Shown here in pieces: positions 7,514 to 12,623 of a DNA stretch of 12,623 nucleotides (position 1 is the stretch's first letter; every line of letters begins with the position of its first letter). The position numbers and the translations under genes are program-made. Origin of the DNA: Caulobacter sp. B11 (lineage in GTDB: Bacteria; Pseudomonadota; Alphaproteobacteria; Caulobacterales; Caulobacteraceae); the NCBI RefSeq assembly GCF_002737765.1, contig NZ_PEGG01000029.1, forward strand, positions 1 through 12,623, read 5' to 3'. Below the pieces are notes generated by a model. That model saw only the letters and a list, made by a program, of their open reading frames with translations. It made no database searches and was not told where the DNA came from.

Positions 7514-7534
7514 GTGATCTCTGGGGAAACATCG

Positions 7535-8733
7535 ATGGCCGACGCGCCGCTGAAGGGCCTGCGGGTCATCGAAATGGGCTCCCTGATCGCCGGGCCTTTC
7601 TGCGGCCAGATCCTGGGCGACTTCGGCGCCGAGGTGATCAAGCTGGAGGATCCCGGGGTCGGCGATCCGATGCGCCAGTGGGGCCGCTCCAAACCCAAGG
7701 GCCATTCGCCCTGGTGGCCGGTGATCGGCCGCAACAAGCACTCGGTGACCCTGAACCTGCGCACAGAGGAGGGCCGCGACCTGGCCCGGGCCCTGATCGC
7801 CAAGGCCGATGTCGTGGTCGAGAACTTCCGGCCCGGCACCCTGGAGGGCTGGGGCATGGGCTATGACGACCTGGCCCGGCTCAATCCCGGCCTGGTGATG
7901 GCGCGGGTCTCGGGTTTCGGCCAGACGGGCCCCTCGTCGCACAAGGCCGGCTACGCCCTGATCGGCGAGGCGATGGGCGGCCTGCGCCACATCACCGGCG
8001 AGCCCGACCGCAACCCCGCGCGGGCCGGCATCTCGATCGGCGACAGCCTGTCGGGGCTCAATGCCGCGCTCGGCGTGATGATGGCCCTGCACGCCCGCCA
8101 GCGCACCGGACGCGGCCAGGTCGTCGACGCGGCCATCTATGAGAGCGTGCTGTCGGTGATGGAGAACCTGATCACCGAATACGACCTGACCGGCTATATC
8201 CGCGAACGGTCCGGCGCCGTCCTGCCGGGCATCGCGCCGTCCAATGTCTATCCGACCCTGAGCGGCGAATTGATCCTGATCGGGGCCAATCAGGACACCC
8301 TGTTCCGGCGCCTATGCGAACTAATGGGCCGCCCCGACCTGGCCGAGGACGTCCGCTATCGCGATCACGCGGCCCCGCGGCGCGCACCAGGCCGAACTCG
8401 ACGCGCGCATCGCCGCCTGGACCGCCGACCACGCCATCGAGGACCTCCTGCCGCGCCTCGAGGCGGCGGGGATCGCCACCGGCCGGATCTATCGCGGCGC
8501 CCGAAATGCTGGTCGACCCTCAGTTCATCGCCCGCGAGTCGATCGTCACCGTGCCCCATCCGGTGTTCGGTCAGGTGAAGATGCAGAACGCCTTTCCCCG
8601 CCTGACCGAGACCCCCGGCGCGGTGCGCTGGCCGGGACCTGGCCTGGGCGAGCATACCGATTCCGTGCTGGCCGAGGTGGCGGGCTTGTCGCCGGACGCC
8701 ATAGCCGGCCTGCGCGGCCGCGGCGTGATCTAG
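7535..8733 (+). pseudogene. CaiB/BaiF (class III) CoA-transferase, two one-base insertions
   Basis: This gene encodes a family III CoA-transferase that moves CoA between carboxylic acids. The ATG at 7535 follows GGGGAAA (7523-7529) and gives MADAPLKGLRVIEMG; an in-frame GTG at 7502 adds 11 residues without family match. Seen are GPFCGQILGDFGAEVIKLE (residues 20-38), VVVENFRPGTL (93-103) and Asp170 in ISIGDS, which aligns with catalytic Asp169 of formyl-CoA transferase. The frame breaks at a C-run (8373-8376, one C extra) and again at 8496-8497 (one G extra). Removing both gives ARGAHQAELDAR, GRIYRAPEMLVDPQFI and GEHTDSVLAEVAGL to the TAG at 8731, 398 residues, the normal family length. As written, the product ends at 8578 with a wrong C-terminal third. 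The donor and acceptor acids cannot be told from sequence. Confidence 0.87.
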
Positions 8734-8742
8734 GACCTTGTC

Positions 8743-10650
8743 CTAACCCCGGCCGGTCACCGAGGCGATCGCGCGGGCGATCTGATGGACATTGTAGGGC
8801 TTGCGCACGATCGGGGCGTCGAACCCCATCGGCGCGGCCTTGTCGGCATAGCCGGTGGCGAACACGAAGGGCCGGCCCTCGCGTCGCAGGATCTCGGCCA
8901 CCGGGGCCACGGACTGGCCGTTGAGATCGGCGTCGAGCACGGCGGCGTCGAAGGTCAGGTTCAACATCGCCAGGGCTTCGCTGAGCTCGGCCGCGCAGCC
9001 GACCACCTCGACGCCGTTCTCCTCGAGCCCGGCCTCAAGCTCCATGGCCAGCAGCAGCGAGTCCTCGACGATCAGCACCTTGAGGCCCGAGATCGCGGCG
9101 GGACGGAAGGCTTCCTCGCCGCCGAGAGTCTCGACGATGCGGCTCTCGGCCGGGGCCGGCGTTTCGGGCGAGTCGTTTTCGACCAGGGCGTCGGCGGCGG
9201 CGTGGATCATGGCCGTGACGCCGCTGCGGCGGAACTCGATGGTCGCCCGCCCGCCCAGTTCGCGCCCGACCACGTCCTCGACCAGGGTCGCGCCAAAGCC
9301 GCGCTGGGCCGGGGGGGCGATCATCGGGCCGCCGGTCTCCAGCCACTCCAGCGAGAAGCCGCCCTCTGGCGCCCGGCGCCAGACCACCTCGACCCGCCCG
9401 GTTTCAACCGACAGGGCCCCGTACTTCACCGCATTGACCGCCAGTTCATGCAGGGCCAGCGACAGGGCGGCGGCGGCCCGAGGCGACAGGAAAAGCTCCG
9501 GGCCGTCCCAGCGCGTCTGGGTGGGGGCCAGCCCGCCAAGCTCGGCGGCGGCGATCCGCGCCAGGGTCGCGCCGCGCCAGCGCGCGGCGCTGAGCAGGTC
9601 GTGGGCCGAGCTCATCGACTTCAGCCGGGCGGCGAAGGTCTTGAGGAAGCCGTCCAGGGACGAGGATTTGCGCGCCGATTGCGAGGCCACCGACTGGACG
9701 ACGGCCAACAGGTTCTTGATGCGGTGATCGAGTTCGCTGAGCAGGTTCTCGCGCTGATCGTCGGCGTTGCGCCGCTGGGTGACGTCCTGCACCACCCCGA
9801 TCAACCGTTCCGGCTCGCCGTCCGCTCCCAGCACCAGCACGCCGAAGGCCCTGTGCCAGGCCTGGCGTTGGCGGTCATCGAGGGTGGGGCGATACTCGAT
9901 GTCGAAGCGCCCCTTCAAGCGCAGTTGTTCCTCGATCACGCGCCGCGCCGCCACGCGATCGGCGGGAGCGATGACGTCGTTGATGGCGGTCCCCGCCCTG
10001 GCCGGCATCTCCCCCGCAGGCAGGTCCGAAATGCGGGACATGCGCGGGCTGATCAGGAAGATGTCGGCGGCGATGTCCCACTCGAACTCGCCCATCTTGG
10101 CGGCGTCGAGGGCCAGCGAGAGCCGTTCGGCGTCGAGCGAGCGCTGGGCGTCGTGGCGGGCGACTTCGGCGTCGCGGATCAGCGCCACCATCGACAGGGC
10201 CGCGAGGTCGGCCAGGGCTTCGACGGCGTCGGCGTCGCCGATCTGGGGATCTTCGAAGTCCTCGACGATCAACAGACCCAGGATCAGGCCGTCAGGATCA
10301 ATCAGCGGGGCCCAGGCCAGGGACTGGCCCGCACCGTTGGCGCTTAGCGCGGCCAGACACGCGGCGTCGGCGATCCGCGCGCCGCCGCCGAGCTTGAGCA
10401 AGGCCTCGGCCAGGGAGTCGGCGCGCGGGGTTTCGGGCTCGGCCACGCCATGCCCGGCCTTCAGCCAGGCGCGGCGATCATCGATCAAGACGATACGGGC
10501 GCGGGAGGCCGACAATAGCCGCGCGGCGAGGCGCGCAATGCGCTCGAAGCGGGGATCGGCGGCGTCGCCGTCCAGGGCGACCAGCGCCTCAAGCGCGCGC
10601 AAACGCCGCGTCTCGATGTCTGCTGCTCGCGTGTCGTTCGCGTCCGCCAT
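8743..10650 (-). CDS. HWE-family hybrid sensor histidine kinase with C-terminal receiver
   Basis: This 635-residue protein has no membrane segment and so should sense a cytoplasmic signal. Domain order: GAF-like (about 20-165), PAS (about 180-295, ending LIGVVQDVTQRR), HWE/HisKA_2 dimerisation domain with phospho-acceptor His309 in ELDHRIKNLLAVV, ATPase domain with N-box LHELAVNAVKYGAL (400-413), the WLETGG signature (436-441) and GFGATLVEDVV (451-461), then a receiver (about 523-632) with Glu529/Asp530, phosphate-accepting Asp573, Thr599 in FATGY and Lys617. All key residues are present, so it should phosphorylate itself and pass phosphate to its own receiver or a separate regulator. HWE kinases often feed the PhyR-NepR-EcfG stress pathway, and the divergent operon has an EcfG promoter, but a direct link is inference. 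It converges on the CoA-transferase with 9 bases between stops. Confidence 0.92.
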   Translation of the reverse strand: MADANDTRAADIETRRLRALEALVALDGDAADPRFERIARLAARLLSASRARIVLIDDRRAWLKAGHGVAEPETPRADSLAEALLKLGGGARIADAACLAALSANGAGQSLAWAPLIDPDGLILGLLIVEDFEDPQIGDADAVEALADLAALSMVALIRDAEVARHDAQRSLDAERLSLALDAAKMGEFEWDIAADIFLISPRMSRISDLPAGEMPARAGTAINDVIAPADRVAARRVIEEQLRLKGRFDIEYRPTLDDRQRQAWHRAFGVLVLGADGEPERLIGVVQDVTQRRNADDQRENLLSELDHRIKNLLAVVQSVASQSARKSSSLDGFLKTFAARLKSMSSAHDLLSAARWRGATLARIAAAELGGLAPTQTRWDGPELFLSPRAAAALSLALHELAVNAVKYGALSVETGRVEVVWRRAPEGGFSLEWLETGGPMIAPPAQRGFGATLVEDVVGRELGGRATIEFRRSGVTAMIHAAADALVENDSPETPAPAESRIVETLGGEEAFRPAAISGLKVLIVEDSLLLAMELEAGLEENGVEVVGCAAELSEALAMLNLTFDAAVLDADLNGQSVAPVAEILRREGRPFVFATGYADKAAPMGFDAPIVRKPYNVHQIARAIASVTGRG

Positions 10651-10747
10651 GATTCGACCATAGACCGCCTTCGCCCACCGCGCGAGTTCGATCCGCCCTT
10701 TCCGAGTGCGATCTGCAGTGGTTAAGCTTGAGGCTTGGCGTTAGAAT

Positions 10748-10773
10748 GGAACCAGCCGCGAAAGCTTTGCGTT
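10748..10773 (+). promoter_or_regulatory. EcfG/SigT general-stress promoter
   Basis: GGAAC at 10748-10752 and CGTT at 10770-10773 are separated by exactly 17 bases, a perfect match to the EcfG (Caulobacter SigT) consensus GGAAC-N16/17-CGTT. It lies 61 bases before the DUF883 start codon on the same strand, so transcription would begin near 10780. It predicts induction of the two membrane-protein genes downstream under general stress such as osmotic or oxidative shock or starvation. Confidence 0.8.
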
Positions 10774-10780
10774 GACGGGG

Positions 10781-10799
10781 CGCAGCTTCACGGGCTGCG
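10781..10799 (+). other. Hairpin at predicted 5' end of the stress-operon transcript
   Basis: CGCAGC (10781-10786) and GCTGCG (10794-10799) form a 6-bp stem with a 7-base loop, extendable by G-T wobbles on the outside. It begins within a base or two of the expected start of transcription from the EcfG promoter, so it would sit at the very 5' end of the mRNA, where stems commonly slow decay. Confidence 0.4.
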
Positions 10800-10834
10800 T
10801 TCCTCCCGCCGCCAGCCGTGAACCGGAGATGATC

Positions 10835-11176
10835 ATGACCGACAACGCCCTGAACCCCGCCATCAAGGAAGCCAAGAAGGCGTCGAGCTCGGCCAGTTCG
10901 GCCCTCGAACACGCTGAACGCAGCTTCGACGAAGCCAAGATCAGCCTGACCGAGGCCGCCAAGCGGGTCGAACAGTCCCTGCTGGACGGCTTCGACACCC
11001 TGCGCGCTCAAAGCCGCACCTATTCGGACACCGCCGGTCAGCAGCTGGAAGAAGCCCAGCGCTATGTCAGCGAGCGGGTCAAGGAACGTCCGATCACCGC
11101 CACCCTGGCCGGTCTTGGCGTCGGCCTGCTGATCGGCCTGCTCCTGGCCGGCGGCAGCCGTAGCCACAACAAGTGA
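10835..11176 (+). CDS. DUF883 (YqjD/ElaB-like) membrane-anchored stress protein
   Basis: This 113-residue protein has a polar helical body and a C-terminal membrane anchor. Residues 8-80 are charged and heptad-like (KEAKKASSSASSALEHAER and so on), suggesting an amphipathic or coiled helix; VKERP (82-86) precedes a glycine-rich hydrophobic segment (about 89-106) and a short basic tail. E. coli relatives YqjD and ElaB are tail-anchored in the inner membrane, bind ribosomes and rise in stationary phase; that role is plausible here but unproven. The ATG at 10835 was chosen over 10829 because GGAG (10825-10828) is 6 bases upstream. It lies under an EcfG-type promoter, and its stop overlaps the next start as GTGA, so the two genes are translationally coupled. 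Confidence 0.85.
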   Translation: MTDNALNPAIKEAKKASSSASSALEHAERSFDEAKISLTEAAKRVEQSLLDGFDTLRAQSRTYSDTAGQQLEEAQRYVSERVKERPITATLAGLGVGLLIGLLLAGGSRSHNK

Positions 11177-11583
11177 TCTTCGAAAAGACCTTGACGACCC
11201 TGGCGGCGGCGGCGGCGATCGTCGCCGCCGCCGCGGTCAGCGTGGTGGCGGGCGCCTTCGCGGTCTACGCCGTGCTGCTGCCGCTGGTCGGTCCGGCCGG
11301 AGGCGCGGCCATCGTCGCCGCGATCTTCGCCGTCTTCGCGGTGATCGGGGCCTTGCTGATGGTGCGCAAGGCCGACGGCGGACATGCCAGAGCCTCCGCG
11401 CCGACAGCGTCCCAGCCAGATCCGTTCCAACTGGCCGAGCGGGCCTTCGAAATGGTCAAGGAGCGGCCGGTGCTGTCGGCCGCGGCGGCGATCGCCGCCG
11501 GGGTGATCGCCTTCCGTAATCCGGCGCTGGTGACCATCGTCGCCAAGGCGTTCATGGACCTCAAACAGACCCCCCCGCGTTAA
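11173..11583 (+). CDS. Small holin-like membrane protein, second gene of stress operon
   Basis: This 136-residue protein begins with GTG at 11173 inside the stop of the DUF883 gene (GTGA overlap). Two Ala/Val-rich membrane segments (about 8-37 and 42-63) are followed by a polar loop (64-94), then VKERP (95-99) and a third hydrophobic stretch (about 100-125). The layout and its position after a YqjD-like gene recall the yqjD-yqjE pair of enterobacteria, where the second protein is of the holin-like superfamily III type. No lytic role is implied. The VKERP-plus-hydrophobic-helix module is shared with the upstream protein. The gene ends in TAA just before a strong terminator. Function unknown. 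Confidence 0.78.
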   Translation: MIFEKTLTTLAAAAAIVAAAAVSVVAGAFAVYAVLLPLVGPAGGAAIVAAIFAVFAVIGALLMVRKADGGHARASAPTASQPDPFQLAERAFEMVKERPVLSAAAAIAAGVIAFRNPALVTIVAKAFMDLKQTPPR

Positions 11584-11608
11584 GCCCTGACGCAAGTGCG
11601 ATTTGCCG

Positions 11609-11636
11609 CGCCTCCGCCGAAAGGCGGGGGCGTTTT
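11609..11636 (+). terminator. Rho-independent terminator of the stress operon
   Basis: CGCCTCCGCC (11609-11618), a GAAA tetraloop and GGCGGGGGCG (11623-11632) form a 10-bp stem with one G-T wobble, followed by TTTT. It sits 25 bases after the holin-like stop codon and only 14 bases before the sodB start codon, so it separates the two transcription units, or lets only a fraction of reads reach sodB. Confidence 0.85.
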
Positions 11637-11650
11637 CGGATGGAGTAAAC

Positions 11651-12268
11651 ATGTTCAAGCTTCCTGACCTGCCCTACGCCTACGAAGCCCTGCTGCCGAC
11701 CATCTCGGACGACACCCTGCGCTTCCACCACGACAAGCATCACGCCGCCTATGTCACCGCCCTCAACGGCCTGCTGCCCGAGGGCGACAAGCGTCCCCTG
11801 GAACAGGTGATCCGCGAGGCCGCCCCGGGAAAGCTGTTCAACAACGCCGCCCAGGCTTGGAACCACGCCTTCTTCTGGGACTGCATGAGCCCCGACAAAA
11901 CCGCGCCGGGTCCCGCCCTGGTCGCCGCCATCGCCGCCGCCTTCGGCGACATGGCCGCCCTGAAGGAAAAATTCGTCGCCGAGGGTGTCGGGCACTTCGG
12001 CTCGGGCTGGGTGTGGCTGGTGGTCGAGGACGGCAAGCTGGCCGTCATCTCCACTCACGACGCGGAGGACACCCTGACCCGCCCCGGCGTCACGCCGCTG
12101 CTGGTCTGCGACCTCTGGGAGCACGCCTACTATCTGGATCACCAGAACGATCGGAAGGGCTTCCTCGGCGCCTGGTTCGACGCCCTGCCCAACTGGACCC
12201 TGGCCGACGCCCAACTGGCCTCGGCCGGCGGCGACGGCCAAGGCTGGCTGTATCCCGCGCCGGAATAG
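11651..12268 (+). CDS. sodB: Superoxide dismutase, iron type
   Basis: This 205-residue cytoplasmic enzyme converts superoxide to oxygen and hydrogen peroxide. The metal ligands are all present: His26 (RFHHDKHH), His72 (AWNHAFFW), and Asp154 and His158 (DLWEHAYYLDHQN). Gln68 in NNAAQAWNH sits where iron enzymes carry their active-site glutamine, and the manganese-type GGHANH is absent, so iron is the likely metal. The ATG at 11651 follows TGGAG (11641-11645); a longer upstream reading frame is just the terminator read through. Because a strong hairpin ends 14 bases before the start, sodB is expected either to have its own promoter inside the preceding gene or to depend on read-through. I see no clear promoter. 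It converges on the phosphoesterase gene with 30 bases between. Confidence 0.95.
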   Translation: MFKLPDLPYAYEALLPTISDDTLRFHHDKHHAAYVTALNGLLPEGDKRPLEQVIREAAPGKLFNNAAQAWNHAFFWDCMSPDKTAPGPALVAAIAAAFGDMAALKEKFVAEGVGHFGSGWVWLVVEDGKLAVISTHDAEDTLTRPGVTPLLVCDLWEHAYYLDHQNDRKGFLGAWFDALPNWTLADAQLASAGGDGQGWLYPAPE

Positions 12269-12298
12269 CGACTAAGACCGCCGCCGTTGTCGCCCAGG

Positions 12299-12623
12299 TT
12301 AGGCGCAGCGGCGGCGCGTTAGGTTCCAGGTCCGCCAGACGACGAAGCCCGTCCGCTCAAAGGCCATGGCGGTGATGCGGATGTCGCAGTCGTCAGCCTC
12401 GATGATGTTGAAGCTGGGCGGCACGCCGCGCTCACGGATCGACAGGGTTCCCGCCCCCACCGCCTGGGTGCAGCCGTCGCCGAACGGATAGGGATGGACG
12501 AAGGGCGCGTGGATGTGGCCGGTCAGGACCAGGTCGGCGCCGGCCTCGGCGAAGGCCTGGGCGGCGCGCGTGCCGCCTCTTACCTTGGCGGTCATCGGCC
12601 CGCCGATCATCTCGATCAGGGGG
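12299..12623 (-). CDS. Calcineurin-like metallophosphoesterase, C-terminal part
   Basis: Only the last 107 residues are in the window; the start lies beyond the right edge. The family motif GHIHAPF gives the histidines of the C-terminal metal site, preceded by EMIGGPMTAKVRGG and AGADLVLTGH, as in two-metal phosphoesterases that act on phosphodiesters or nucleotides. After the motif comes a short beta-rich tail ending RRRCA at the TAA (12301-12299). No frameshift is seen. Substrate cannot be named from this fragment. It converges on sodB, and the 30-base gap contains no obvious hairpin. Confidence 0.85.
   Translation of the reverse strand, partial: PLIEMIGGPMTAKVRGGTRAAQAFAEAGADLVLTGHIHAPFVHPYPFGDGCTQAVGAGTLSIRERGVPPSFNIIEADDCDIRITAMAFERTGFVVWRTWNLTRRRCA

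Noticed and set aside
7502..7534. GTG start giving the CoA-transferase 11 more residues
   Set aside because: The ATG at 7535 has a good ribosome site (GGGGAAA) and the usual family N-terminus; the extra residues do not resemble the family.
8785..10347. 520-residue open frame on the plus strand
   Set aside because: It is the shadow of the HWE kinase, which has all expected motifs on the minus strand; the plus frame has none.
11206..11234. Perfect 13-bp inverted repeat around TCG
   Set aside because: It arises from an Ala-rich stretch of GCG/GCC codons inside the holin-like gene and has no T-run; best explained by low-complexity coding sequence.
1..12623. tRNA, rRNA, CRISPR arrays, transposases, phage genes or toxin-antitoxin pairs
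   Set aside because: Reading both strands I saw no cloverleaf, no evenly spaced repeats, no transposase or integrase motif, and no small toxin-antitoxin style gene pair. The holin-like protein has no lysis genes beside it.

Overview
This 12.6 kb window is high-GC DNA that reads as chromosomal sequence from an alphaproteobacterium, most likely a Caulobacteraceae member (Caulobacter or Phenylobacterium type). That placement is inferred from protein style, codon use and a perfect match to the alphaproteobacterial EcfG/SigT promoter consensus; no marker gene was available to test it. I see no tRNA, rRNA, CRISPR array, insertion sequence or prophage.

Left block (1-1678, minus strand). A compact operon runs FAH-family hydrolase, zeta-class glutathione-dependent isomerase, beta-carbonic anhydrase (cut by the left edge). 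The hydrolase and isomerase look like the last two steps of gentisate or homogentisate ring-cleavage catabolism.

Middle block (1854-8733). An ABC ATPase precedes a 1162-residue protein that fuses two sets of ABC-2-like membrane segments to an M1 zinc metallopeptidase domain, followed by a hotdog-fold thioesterase. Facing them is a DUF4142 lipoprotein on the minus strand, and then comes a CaiB/BaiF CoA-transferase. This block is full of small indels. The ATPase, the tail of the permease-peptidase, the thioesterase, the lipoprotein C-terminus and the CoA-transferase are each broken by single-base changes that can be placed one by one, plus a 22-bp tandem duplication. Undoing these changes restores a whole number of codons and family-like length in every case. 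The pattern is either recent decay or sequencing/assembly error; the sequence alone cannot decide.

Right block (8743-12623). A soluble HWE-type hybrid histidine kinase (minus strand) lies divergent to a two-gene membrane-protein operon (DUF883/YqjD-like, then a holin-like protein). That operon has a perfect GGAAC-N17-CGTT general-stress promoter. It ends at a strong intrinsic terminator, after which an iron-type superoxide dismutase begins. A calcineurin-like phosphoesterase, cut by the right edge, converges on sodB. Kinase, stress promoter, envelope proteins, superoxide dismutase and a possible second EcfG-like site before the DUF4142 gene give this half a stress-response theme. I did not find a clearly new biological system. 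The most useful leads are the EcfG-controlled operon next to the HWE kinase, the fused permease-peptidase, and the cluster of indels.
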